64,000 nucleotides of DNA. Source: CBDEGK01 sp965237855 (GTDB taxonomy: Bacteria; Pseudomonadota; Gammaproteobacteria; Pseudomonadales; Halieaceae). The stretch covers positions 496,001-560,000 of the forward strand of contig CBDEGK010000008.1 in assembly GCA_965237855.1 (NCBI GenBank), given 5' to 3'. Shown piece by piece: positions 8,117 to 16,175 of the stretch. How positions within the stretch are numbered: position 1 is the stretch's first letter; each line of letters starts with the position of its first letter. The translations under genes were made by a program, and so were the position numbers. The notes under the pieces are model-generated. The model was not told the DNA's origin. It did not search any database and saw only the letters and a list, made by a program, of their open reading frames with translations.

Positions 8117-8818
8117 ATGTCGGGATTCGACAAGGTTATAACCAGTTACCAAGAAGCCATGGACGGTCTGGAAGACAATATGACCGTGGTCGCCGGGGGC
8201 TTTGGCCTCTGTGGCATCCCGGAAAACCTGATCAAGGAGATCAAGCGGAAAGGCACCCGGGGGCTGACGATTGCGTCCAATAATGCCGGTGTCGATGGCG
8301 CGGGTCTGGGTCTGCTGCTCGAGGATAAGCAGATCAAGAAGATGATTGCCTCCTACGTTGGCGAGAATGCGCTGTTTGAAGCGCAGATGCTCAGCGGTGA
8401 ACTAGAAGTAGAGCTAACCCCACAGGGAACCCTGGCGGAGAAGATGCGAGCGGGTGGCGCTGGCATTCCCGCCTTCTTCACGGCGACGGGTTACGGCACA
8501 CCGGTTGGAGAAGGTAAGGAAGTTCGGGAATTCAATGGTCGACATTATATTCTCGAAGAAGCCATCCAGGGCGATTTTTCGATTGCCAAAGCTTGGAAAG
8601 CCGACCGCTACGGCAACCTGGTATTTCGCAAGACCGCCCGTAATTTTAATCCGATGGCGATTACCGCCGGCAAAATTGCCGTTGTCGAAGTCGAGGAAAT
8701 TGTGGAAGTTGGGGAACTGGACCCCGATGAGATCCACCTGCCAGGTATCTATGTGAATCGCCTGATCCAGGGCACTTTCGAAAAACAAATTGAACAACGC
8801 ACCGTGCGGACGGCGTAA
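8117..8818 (+). CDS. scoA: 3-oxoacid CoA-transferase, subunit A
   Basis: This is the alpha subunit of a two-subunit CoA-transferase that moves CoA between succinyl-CoA (or another acyl-CoA) and a 3-oxoacid. The 233 residues match the family length, and the glycine-rich segment TVVAGGFGLCGIPENLI at about 21-37 is the CoA-binding loop. AGGAG lies before the ATG. Subunit B begins 12 bases after the stop. With the downstream hydrolase and isomerase it forms a four-gene operon. The name scoA follows family usage; the true acyl substrate is not known. Confidence 0.9.
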   Translation: MSGFDKVITSYQEAMDGLEDNMTVVAGGFGLCGIPENLIKEIKRKGTRGLTIASNNAGVDGAGLGLLLEDKQIKKMIASYVGENALFEAQMLSGELEVELTPQGTLAEKMRAGGAGIPAFFTATGYGTPVGEGKEVREFNGRHYILEEAIQGDFSIAKAWKADRYGNLVFRKTARNFNPMAITAGKIAVVEVEEIVEVGELDPDEIHLPGIYVNRLIQGTFEKQIEQRTVRTA

Positions 8819-8830
8819 GGAGAAACCAAC

Positions 8831-9493
8831 ATGGCTTTGAGCAGAGAGCAGCTGGCGCAACGCGTCTCCCAGGAATTTGAAGACGGTTACTACGTTAACC
8901 TGGGGATTGGTATTCCCACATTGGCGGCCAATTACATTCCGCAGGATATGCAGGTCATACTGCAGTCCGAGAATGGCTTGTTGGGCATGGGTCCTTTTCC
9001 GCTGGATGAGGAAGTCGACGCAGATCTTATCAATGCGGGTAAACAGACAGTGACCATGGCGGTGGGGGCAGCTTTATTTTCCTCCGCGGAGTCCTTTGCC
9101 ATGATCCGCGGCGGACATGTCGATTTGACGGTGCTGGGCGCTTTTGAGGTGGACTGCCAGGGCAATATTGCCTCCTACATGATTCCCGGAAAAATGGTGA
9201 AAGGTATGGGTGGTGCGATGGACCTGGTGGCGGGCGCCGACAACATCATTGTGACCATGACCCATGCTTCGAAGTCGGGGCAATCCAAGTTGCTGTCAGA
9301 ATGCACGCTGCCGTTGACCGGCAAGGGCTGTATCAAGCGGGTACTGACCGACCTGGCCTTGCTGGATATCGAGGAGGGCAAGTTTATATTGCGTGAGCGT
9401 GCACCCGGTGTCTCGGTGGAAGAAATTGTAAGCCTGACAGAGGGAGAGCTGGTGGTTCCTGACGAGGTGCCGGAAATGAAAATCCAGGAATAG
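8831..9493 (+). CDS. scoB: 3-oxoacid CoA-transferase, subunit B
   Basis: This is the catalytic beta subunit (220 aa). The motif SENGLLGMGP at about residues 46-55 carries the glutamate that forms the covalent glutamyl-CoA intermediate. Its presence makes this a true CoA-transferase and argues against the related steroid ring-cleaving hydrolase IpdB, which lacks it. AAGGAG lies before the ATG. The next gene follows after 4 bases. Substrates could be acetoacetate or a beta-keto acid from the neighbouring lipid pathways. Confidence 0.9.
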   Translation: MALSREQLAQRVSQEFEDGYYVNLGIGIPTLAANYIPQDMQVILQSENGLLGMGPFPLDEEVDADLINAGKQTVTMAVGAALFSSAESFAMIRGGHVDLTVLGAFEVDCQGNIASYMIPGKMVKGMGGAMDLVAGADNIIVTMTHASKSGQSKLLSECTLPLTGKGCIKRVLTDLALLDIEEGKFILRERAPGVSVEEIVSLTEGELVVPDEVPEMKIQE

Positions 9494-9497
9494 CAAA

Positions 9498-10349
9498 ATG
9501 ACCAACAAGATCGGCATGAACATGCTGTTGTGGGGCACGCAGATTGATTCCTCACACATTCCGGTGTTCGAGGCCTTGCGGGAGGCGGGTTTTGACGGTG
9601 TTGAGATACCGATCGCCAATCAGCCCCGGGCGGAACTGAAAGTCATGGCTGCTGCCTGTGATGAGATGGGTCTGCAGCGTACCACCTCGGGTTTTGTTGG
9701 CCTGGATACCAATCCCATCGACCCCGACCCCGCAGTACGTCGCGCAGCGGCAGAATCTCTCAAGCGAAGCATTGATGGCAGCGCCGAGTTGGGTTCAGAA
9801 ATATTGATCGGCGGGCTTTATCAGGCGCATAAGTATTTCACCGGCACGACGGCGACGACGGATGAGTGGAACTGGTCGGCGGAGTACCTGCACGAGTGTG
9901 GCGAATACGCCTCGTCAGTGGGTATTACCCTTGGCCTGGAAGTGCTCAATAGATTTGAAGTGTTCCTGATCAATACGGTGGTGGATTGCAGTCGCATGGT
10001 GGCGCAGGTCGGCCTGGACAATGTGGGCATTCACTACGATACCCATCACGCCAATATTGAAGAGGCAGCACCCTCGATAGCGCTGTCGACCGTCGCGGGC
10101 AGTTTGAACCACGTACATTTCAGTGAGAGCCACCGCGGCAGCCTGGGTACCGGGCAGGTGGACTGGGCGGGCAATGTTTCTGCGCTGAAGGCAATTGATT
10201 ACCAGGGCTGGATAGTCATCGAAGCTTTTGGCACCGATGACCCTGAACTGGCGCAGGCTGCCAATGTCTGGCGCAATGCCTTCGACTCCAAAGAGCAGTT
10301 GTACACGGATGGTATTGGTTTTATACGGGAGAAGTATAGTGGCTACTGA
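9498..10349 (+). CDS. Sugar phosphate isomerase/epimerase-like TIM barrel
   Basis: This 283-residue xylose-isomerase-like (AP endonuclease 2 fold) TIM barrel resembles the D-tagatose 3-epimerase group. The four expected metal ligands appear in order: Glu in TLGLEVLNR, Asp in HYDTHHANI, His in NHVHFSESHRG and Glu in WIVIEAFG. The preceding AGGAAT acts as ribosome site. It is coupled to the CoA-transferase genes upstream (4-base gap) and overlaps the hydrolase downstream by 11 bases. The sugar or sugar-like substrate is unknown, and its place with CoA-transferase and lipase-like genes is unexpected. Confidence 0.8.
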   Translation: MTNKIGMNMLLWGTQIDSSHIPVFEALREAGFDGVEIPIANQPRAELKVMAAACDEMGLQRTTSGFVGLDTNPIDPDPAVRRAAAESLKRSIDGSAELGSEILIGGLYQAHKYFTGTTATTDEWNWSAEYLHECGEYASSVGITLGLEVLNRFEVFLINTVVDCSRMVAQVGLDNVGIHYDTHHANIEEAAPSIALSTVAGSLNHVHFSESHRGSLGTGQVDWAGNVSALKAIDYQGWIVIEAFGTDDPELAQAANVWRNAFDSKEQLYTDGIGFIREKYSGY

Positions 10350-11295
10350 TTTGTCTGCAATGCACCCGGATTATCAGAAGATCAAGGTGTTTGAATTCCC
10401 GTTCAATCCCTTCGTCTTATGGCTGGCGAACTGCTTTTTCAAGTTTGAGCGTTGGCGCAATTGCCGTAAGGGCAACCCCGATCTGAACATCGAGAAATTC
10501 ACCATTGCCAGTGCCGATGGTTGTCCAATCAAGGTCATCGAGATGACGCCCAACACCGGGATGGAGGGTCCGCGCCCAACAATAATTTACTACCATGGAG
10601 GCGCGTTTGCGTTGACCTGGGCTTCCCTGCATTACCAGAGTTGTGAAAAGTATGCCCTGGCCGCGAACGCCAGGGTGTTGCTGGTGGATTATCGCCTGAC
10701 CCCGGCTAACCCCTTCCCGGTGCCCTTCGAGGACTGCTACGCCGCACTGGAATGGGTGCATGCCCACGCCGAGGAGCGCGGCTATGACGTTCGCCGTATT
10801 GCCACCATGGGTGACAGTGCCGGCGGTTGCTTTGCTGCTGCAGTGGCCCAGAAAGGTGCAGATGAAGGTAAACCGATTGCGGCGACGGTGATGATCTACC
10901 CGGTGCTGGACAGCAATTGTGATTCGCCTTCCGCGGTGGCGTTTACCGACACCCCCATCTGGAGTGCCGGATCGAATCGTCGCATGTGGGAGCTATACCT
11001 GAAGAATGTGCCCGCTGGCACCGATCCCGCGTACTGCTCACCCGGTCATCGGCAAAACCTGGCTAACCAGCCCCCCGCCTATATAGAAACCGCCGAGTTT
11101 GATCCGCTAAAGGATGAGGGCTTGATCTATGCTGACGCCCTGGCAGCGGCGGGCGTTGCCGTCGAGCGCAATGAAACCCGCGGCACCGTCCATGGGTATG
11201 AAATTGCCACTGACAATCCTGCGGTTAAAGAGTCCATGCAGCTCCGCTGCGACTACCTGAAGAAAGTACTCGCTACTCCAGGTGGTACTGGCTGA
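10339..11295 (+). CDS. Alpha/beta hydrolase, hormone-sensitive lipase family
   Basis: This is an esterase/lipase of family IV. The oxyanion-hole motif HGG is at residues 86-88, the nucleophile elbow GDSAGG is at 158-163 (Ser160), and Asp (EFDPLKDEG) and His (TVHGYE) follow in the expected order near the C-terminus. No signal peptide is seen, so it is probably cytoplasmic. The GTG at 10339 is preferred over an upstream ATG because GGGAGAAG precedes it and it overlaps the previous stop. Its end overlaps the convergent monooxygenase by 23 bases. The substrate is likely an ester or lactone, perhaps a product of that monooxygenase; this is inference from position. Confidence 0.88.
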   Translation: MATDLSAMHPDYQKIKVFEFPFNPFVLWLANCFFKFERWRNCRKGNPDLNIEKFTIASADGCPIKVIEMTPNTGMEGPRPTIIYYHGGAFALTWASLHYQSCEKYALAANARVLLVDYRLTPANPFPVPFEDCYAALEWVHAHAEERGYDVRRIATMGDSAGGCFAAAVAQKGADEGKPIAATVMIYPVLDSNCDSPSAVAFTDTPIWSAGSNRRMWELYLKNVPAGTDPAYCSPGHRQNLANQPPAYIETAEFDPLKDEGLIYADALAAAGVAVERNETRGTVHGYEIATDNPAVKESMQLRCDYLKKVLATPGGTG

Positions 11296-13183
11296 GATCC
11301 GGCTTCCGGGTCCACTCCCAGTAATCCACCAGTCGCCAGGGCAGGTTGGCGGTGACATTGCCCTTGCTGTTTTTGTACCAGTTGGTGGTGCCATCGTGTG
11401 ACCATACCAACTGTTTGACCCAATCCTGTAGGCGCTGGTTGTAGTCCTGGTTGGCTCCCTCGGTACATTCAATGGTCTGAAAACCTTGTTCCAGCAGAGT
11501 CTCGATGCAGCCAAGAATGTAGCGAACCTGACACTCGGAATTGAAAACCAGGCTGCCGGCGTGGGCCAGGTTAGTGCCCGGGCCGTAGATGCAGAAAAAA
11601 TTTGGGTAGCCGGGTACGGTGATGCCGAGATTGGCTTTGGGGTCGTCTCCCCACTCTTCAGCCAATGCACGACCGTCTCTACCCACAACCTCCATGGGAT
11701 AGAGCCAGTTGTGATTGTCGAAGCCGGTGGCATAAATGATGACGTCAACCTCGTATAGCTCCTCACCGCAGCGAATACCCGATTCGGTAATCTCGCTAAT
11801 ACCGTCGGTAATAAGTTCTGCATTGGGTTTTTGCAGCGCTCCGAGCCAGCTGCCGTTGTCCTGCAGCTCGGGGTTATCTTCTACCTGGCTCTCTATCCAG
11901 TCGGTCATGACGACGCGGGAAAAATCATTGAGTTCAGACACTGCCTGGTCCGGACGCGGCCACTCTGGGTCCATGACCAGGGACGGCAACAAGCCATCAC
12001 TGGCGGGCCAAAACAACAGGAAGCGATACCAGCGCGCATAGAAGGGCAGATGCTTGAGGCACCATTTCACTTCGTCGGGCACCACGTCGTGGTATACCGG
12101 GTTGGGAAACATCCACACCGGCGAACGTTGGAACACTTTTAGCTCGGCCACCGTGTCGACAATGGCAGGCACCAGTTGAAAGGCACTGGCACCGGTGCCG
12201 ACAACGGCCACTCGCTTGCCGGTGAGTTCGTGCTGATGCTGAAACTGGGCCGAGTGAAATTGCGGTCCCGCAAAACTCTCACGCCCGCTGAAGTCGGGAA
12301 TTTTAGCCTGGTTTAACTGCCCGACAGCGCTGATCACCGCATTGGCCAGCACCGTTTCCTCGCTGCCATCGCCGCGCCGGGTTTTGACTTCCCACAACTG
12401 TCGCGCTTCATCGTAAACCACGGAGGTCACCGCCGTATCCAGCTGCAGGTGTGGGCTCACCTCGTAGTCATCGGCACAGCGGCGCAGGTAGGCCTGTAGC
12501 TCCGGTTGCTTGGAGTAGTACTGGCTCCAGTCGTGATTGGGTTCGAAGGAGTAGCAGTAGAAGTAGTTGGGCGTGTCGACCCGGGCCCCCGGGTAGGTAT
12601 TTTCAAACCAGGTGCCGCCGACGTCCGGGTTCTTCTCAAAAATACGGTAGGGGATATCTGCCTCTTGCAGGCGGATGCCCGCCAGTATGCCGCCTACACC
12701 GGCGCCGATGATTACCACCTGGAATTGCTGGCGTACTTCTTCGGTCACCGACTCCTGCCAGTGGAAGGCGCGGCTGTCCTCGCCGCCGAGGTTCATCTCC
12801 TCGAGCATCATGGGTACATATTCCTCGGGCACTTCTTCCCCGACAATAAAGGCCAACATGCGCCGGATGGTGTCATCTTCCGGCAGGGGGGGTAGTTGGC
12901 AGCCCTGGTCCCGGTATTGCTTTACGACTTCCAGGGCGCGCCGGCGAACTTCTGTTTGCTGCTCCTCGGACAGGTAGCCGTTAATTTCACCGAGCATGGC
13001 GGTGTTGGGTTTTATGTCGCCGTCCAGCAGGCTGTTATCGCCGCTCATATGTATCATGGACATCATCAGCGCCGGCACGCCCGCATGTGCCAGGGCGCGC
13101 TCGAGGAAGGCGTCATCCTCGGTGATGAGTTGTTCGGCGGGTCGCAGATGAGCAGCAGTCAGTTCTTCTATGTTGATGTTCAC
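11273..13183 (-). CDS. Baeyer-Villiger-type flavin monooxygenase with N-terminal extension
   Basis: This is an FAD/NADPH monooxygenase of 636 residues. The FAD Rossmann motif GAGVGG is at 160-165, the NADPH motif GTGASA at 329-334, and a Baeyer-Villiger fingerprint FxGxxxHxxx(F) at 304-314. The last position is Phe314 where Trp is usual. About 150 N-terminal residues precede the FAD domain, as in 4-hydroxyacetophenone-type monooxygenases. Such enzymes turn ketones, including steroid side-chain or ring ketones, into esters or lactones; the lipase-like hydrolase on the opposite strand could cleave these. A shared 14-base motif lies about 60 bases upstream (13245-13258). Confidence 0.88.
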   Translation of the reverse strand: MNINIEELTAAHLRPAEQLITEDDAFLERALAHAGVPALMMSMIHMSGDNSLLDGDIKPNTAMLGEINGYLSEEQQTEVRRRALEVVKQYRDQGCQLPPLPEDDTIRRMLAFIVGEEVPEEYVPMMLEEMNLGGEDSRAFHWQESVTEEVRQQFQVVIIGAGVGGILAGIRLQEADIPYRIFEKNPDVGGTWFENTYPGARVDTPNYFYCYSFEPNHDWSQYYSKQPELQAYLRRCADDYEVSPHLQLDTAVTSVVYDEARQLWEVKTRRGDGSEETVLANAVISAVGQLNQAKIPDFSGRESFAGPQFHSAQFQHQHELTGKRVAVVGTGASAFQLVPAIVDTVAELKVFQRSPVWMFPNPVYHDVVPDEVKWCLKHLPFYARWYRFLLFWPASDGLLPSLVMDPEWPRPDQAVSELNDFSRVVMTDWIESQVEDNPELQDNGSWLGALQKPNAELITDGISEITESGIRCGEELYEVDVIIYATGFDNHNWLYPMEVVGRDGRALAEEWGDDPKANLGITVPGYPNFFCIYGPGTNLAHAGSLVFNSECQVRYILGCIETLLEQGFQTIECTEGANQDYNQRLQDWVKQLVWSHDGTTNWYKNSKGNVTANLPWRLVDYWEWTRKPDLSQYHLE

Positions 13184-13244
13184 CGGTAATCCCTTATTTT
13201 GATTCAGGTTGGTCTAGCATAGCGTTGGCGCGGTGGCTTGCATC

Positions 13245-13258
13245 GGCCAAATGGACTA
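13245..13258 (+). promoter_or_regulatory. Candidate operator: GGCCAAATGGACTA, copy 1
   Basis: The 14-base sequence GGCCAAATGGACTA sits 62-75 bases upstream of the Baeyer-Villiger monooxygenase start and occurs again, identically, upstream of a P450 at 14874-14887. Its last three bases overlap the stop codon of the 13256 gene. An activator or repressor site is a plausible reading; the regulator is unknown. Confidence 0.4.
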
Positions 13259-13912
13259 GGTGGTGGGCCAGTCCAGCTCCGGGTGTGCAGCCAGGTAGTC
13301 GCTGACGGTACCTGGATCATCGTAGAACTGGGTGGGTATCAGGTTTTCCGGAATGGGGCGAATACGGGCCAGGGTCATGCCGCCGTCGGCGAAGGAATGT
13401 TCGCCACAGCCCATGCCATCCGCGTCAAAAATAAACATGATGCCAGCCCGGCTCCAGGTCTGGTACACGGTGTTGCAATCTGCACCCTCCAGGCCAAAAA
13501 AGTCCTGAATTTGCTCGCCGTTCAACACCTGGTGAACCACAGCGTCCAACATCAGCGCGTCCTGGCCGACAATCAGCTTTTCTATCTCTGTGTGAATAAT
13601 GTAAACGTTCAGATCAATGAGCGCCTTGTAGTAGTGAAACAAGTCCTCGTAGTTGTCCGGTTGCATGTGGTCCAGCTCCAGATCGCTGCCATGTATTTCG
13701 TAGCGCTGGTGTCTCTGGCTGCAGGTGGCCATTAGTGCTTCGTGATCACCGAGGTATTCCGCCAGGGCGTGATCGCGAAAATTGATCAGGATCTTGCGCT
13801 GGCGTGGATTGTCTAGCGTTTTCAAATGTTGGTTCGCAATCATCGTGGCATTGGTCACGTCGAAGCGACTCATGTCGATGGCTTCTGTCGCCAGGGCTTT
13901 GCCGATGTACAT
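13256..13912 (-). CDS. Unknown protein, possibly SnoaL/NTF2-like fold
   Basis: I do not recognise a named family. The protein has 218 residues, no signal peptide and no membrane segment. A helix-rich first half (for example NFRDHALAEYLGDHEALMAT) is followed by strand-like segments (IEKLIVGQDALMLDAVVHQVL; AGIMFIFDADGMGCGEHSF), an order that resembles NTF2/SnoaL-like cup folds such as small isomerases or non-catalytic partners. It lies upstream of the monooxygenase on the same strand (72-base gap), so the two are probably co-expressed. The function is unknown. Confidence 0.65.
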   Translation of the reverse strand: MYIGKALATEAIDMSRFDVTNATMIANQHLKTLDNPRQRKILINFRDHALAEYLGDHEALMATCSQRHQRYEIHGSDLELDHMQPDNYEDLFHYYKALIDLNVYIIHTEIEKLIVGQDALMLDAVVHQVLNGEQIQDFFGLEGADCNTVYQTWSRAGIMFIFDADGMGCGEHSFADGGMTLARIRPIPENLIPTQFYDDPGTVSDYLAAHPELDWPTT

Positions 13913-14010
13913 AGTTGAATTCCGGAGCTTGCTGCGAGGCTCATTAGAACACAGGCGATTTAGTCTGTGGTGGTGCGCCGTAAATCTATAAAAGCGATTA
14001 ATTATTACAT

Positions 14011-14033
14011 ATTAATCAATTAGATTGATTAAT
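14011..14033. promoter_or_regulatory. Perfect 10-bp-arm palindrome upstream of the peroxiredoxin gene
   Basis: ATTAATCAAT and its exact reverse complement ATTGATTAAT are separated by TAG. The site lies 77 bases before the peroxiredoxin-glutaredoxin ATG and about 100 bases before the divergent 13912 start. It looks like a dimeric repressor or activator site in an A/T-rich promoter. It does not fit the OxyR spacing pattern I know, so the binder is open. Confidence 0.5.
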
Positions 14034-14109
14034 CATGAGCTCCTACACTGCCCTTGTTCCATTCAGCCCTTCTAATCAGCTCATTCTAATCAACTACGGA
14101 GAAACAACG

Positions 14110-14865
14110 ATGTTCGAGAACAACTTTGAAAACAGGGAAGGCCAGCGAATCCCCTCGGTCACCTTCAAAACCCGCCGCGGCAGTGACTGGCATGAAATCG
14201 AGAGTGGCAGTTATTTTACTGGGAAAACCGTCATTGTGTTCTCTCTTCCAGGCGCCTTTACACCGACTTGCTCTTCCAGCCACGTACCCCGTTACAATGA
14301 ACTGGCAGGTCTCCTGCGCCAGCATGGCGTCGACGAAATCATCTGCATTTCGGTTAACGATGCCTTCGTGATGAACGAATGGCAGGCCCAGCAGGACGCC
14401 CACAACATCACTTTTCTACCCGATGGTAGCGGCGACTTCACGCGTGGCATGGGCATGTTGGTCGACCGTGACGACCTGGGCTTCGGTCCTCGTTCCTGGC
14501 GTTATTCCATGTTGGTTCGCGACGGCGTGATCGAGAAACACTTTATCGAACCCCGCGAGCCTGGTGATCCCTTCCATGTCTCTGACGCAGATACCATGCT
14601 GGGCTATTTTGCTCCAGCCGCGGTGGCGCCGTTGGATGTGGTGGTTTTGAGTCGTCCGGGTTGCCCCCATTGCGAGCGTGCCAAAATTCAACTGGCGGGC
14701 CAGGGTATCGACTTTGATGTGCTGGAATTGAATCAACACTACCCACATCGCGCGCTGCGAGCGCTTTCAGGTGGCGACACCTATCCGCAGGTATTTATCG
14801 GCGGGGAGTATATTGGTGGCGCCGACGAGCTGGAAACCTGGCTCGGCAACCAGCAAGAGGCCTGA
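14110..14865 (+). CDS. Peroxiredoxin 5-glutaredoxin fusion (hybrid Prx/Grx)
   Basis: This is a glutathione-dependent peroxidase made of two joined domains. Residues 1-165 are Prx5-like with PGAFTPTC and peroxidatic Cys54; residues about 175-250 are a glutaredoxin with active site CPHC at 185-188 and the usual TYPQVFIGGEYIGG cis-proline and glutathione-binding segment. The glutaredoxin reduces the peroxiredoxin with glutathione, so one protein removes peroxides. The ATG at 14110 is chosen because GGAGAAAC precedes it and the Prx domain starts right after; an earlier in-frame ATG at 14035 overlaps the palindrome region. Placement beside P450 and flavin oxygenases fits a need to clear peroxide leaked by them. 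Confidence 0.93.
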   Translation: MFENNFENREGQRIPSVTFKTRRGSDWHEIESGSYFTGKTVIVFSLPGAFTPTCSSSHVPRYNELAGLLRQHGVDEIICISVNDAFVMNEWQAQQDAHNITFLPDGSGDFTRGMGMLVDRDDLGFGPRSWRYSMLVRDGVIEKHFIEPREPGDPFHVSDADTMLGYFAPAAVAPLDVVVLSRPGCPHCERAKIQLAGQGIDFDVLELNQHYPHRALRALSGGDTYPQVFIGGEYIGGADELETWLGNQQEA

Positions 14866-14873
14866 TCCCAATA

Positions 14874-14887
14874 GGCCAAATGGACTA
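14874..14887 (+). promoter_or_regulatory. Candidate operator: GGCCAAATGGACTA, copy 2
   Basis: This is an exact copy of the motif at 13245-13258, 53-66 bases before the P450 ATG at 14940. It is followed by TGTGTCC, so GGAC-TATGT-GTCC makes a small inverted repeat here. Two identical copies at similar distances upstream of two oxygenase genes suggest one shared regulator. Confidence 0.4.
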
Positions 14888-14939
14888 TGTGTCCGGGGCA
14901 TAAATGATGGAGAATCGGCATTCACTCACTGGGAGTTGA

Positions 14940-16169
14940 ATGTCGATGTCTTTCTGCCCGCATGCCACCCTGCTTAATATCGCCAATTTCGAGGCCGGTA
15001 CACCGCGCCAGGAGATTGCTCGCCTGCGCGACAATCACCGCCTGCTGTGGCAGCAAGATGACTACGCCAATGGCGGCCACTGGCTGGTGCTACAGGCTCA
15101 AGATATAGACCGGGTACTCAAGACACCGTCAGATTTCACCAATAACTTCAGCCCCCTGTTGGAAGATTTTCCGGAAGAATTCCTGGGCGAAGCGCAGCAG
15201 AGCCTGACCTTCATGGACCCACCGCAACACCGCAGCTATCGTGGCCTGGCCGACTTTGCGCTGAAGCCCCGTGCGCTGGCGGCGCGCTTGCCGTTAATGC
15301 AGGAGATGGCCAAATCCCTTATTGATGCTATGGCGGACAAAAACGAATGCGATTTTGTCAAAGCCGTGGCGGAGCCCTTCCCGGCCCAGGTGATCTTCCG
15401 CTTGCTGGGAGTGGCCGAGAGCGATTTCCAGCAGGTCATGGATATTACCAACACCATGCTGCTGGCGAACGATCCGGGTTACGCCTCAGATCGCTATGAG
15501 GGATTCATGGCCAGCTTGCGCCTGTTCGAGTTTGGCGAGAAGTTGGCGCAGGATCACCGCGACCATCCTCGCGACAGCATGACCATGGAAATGCTTGAAA
15601 GGGAGGTTGATGGCGAGAAAATGGACAACAAGGCCTACGGTAGTTTCTTCAATAACCTGGTTGCCGGTGGCGTCGAGACGACCCGCAATACCTTGTCCTG
15701 GTTGGTGTATGAATTGGCCAATCATCCTGAACAATACTCACAGCTCCAGTCGAACCCTGAACTGGTGCCGAACGCGGTGGAGGAGGCCCTGCGCCTGCGC
15801 AATACGGTGGTTTATCTGCGCCGCACCGCTACCCGTGACATGGATTTCTGTGGGGAGAACATCCGCAAAGGTGACAAGCTGGTATGTGTGCTGGGTTCAC
15901 CGAATCGCGATCCAAAGCTGTTTGAGAATCCCGATGATTTTGATATTACCCGGCCAGTGGCCGCGGCACGTCGGCACACCCGAACCTTTGGCGCCGGCCC
16001 CCATTTTTGTATTGGTATTCACCAGGCGCGAATGAACCTGGAGGTAATGACCGCGGAGCTTGTCTCGCGGTTGACCGATTTGCAGGTACTCGAGGCGCCC
16101 ACCTTCTTCCGATCCAACTTTATGGATGGTTTCAAATCCCTTCGTCTGGGCTACACGGTCAAGACCTGA
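14940..16169 (+). CDS. Cytochrome P450
   Basis: This is a soluble bacterial P450 of 409 residues. It has the haem-binding signature FGAGPHFCIG with Cys357, an EALR ExxR motif near 280, and an I-helix oxygen-activating segment LVAGGVETTRN near 240. No membrane anchor is present, so electrons must come from a ferredoxin and reductase; the only ferredoxin in the window is at 21993-22208. GGGAG precedes the ATG. The substrate is unknown, but the shared upstream motif links it to the Baeyer-Villiger enzyme. It ends 6 bases from the convergent phosphoesterase. Confidence 0.93.
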   Translation: MSMSFCPHATLLNIANFEAGTPRQEIARLRDNHRLLWQQDDYANGGHWLVLQAQDIDRVLKTPSDFTNNFSPLLEDFPEEFLGEAQQSLTFMDPPQHRSYRGLADFALKPRALAARLPLMQEMAKSLIDAMADKNECDFVKAVAEPFPAQVIFRLLGVAESDFQQVMDITNTMLLANDPGYASDRYEGFMASLRLFEFGEKLAQDHRDHPRDSMTMEMLEREVDGEKMDNKAYGSFFNNLVAGGVETTRNTLSWLVYELANHPEQYSQLQSNPELVPNAVEEALRLRNTVVYLRRTATRDMDFCGENIRKGDKLVCVLGSPNRDPKLFENPDDFDITRPVAAARRHTRTFGAGPHFCIGIHQARMNLEVMTAELVSRLTDLQVLEAPTFFRSNFMDGFKSLRLGYTVKT

Positions 16170-16175
16170 CTTGTG

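Noticed and set aside
8117..9493. IpdAB-type steroid ring hydrolase reading of the CoA-transferase pair
   Set aside because: The beta subunit keeps the catalytic glutamate motif SENGLLG, which marks true CoA-transferases.
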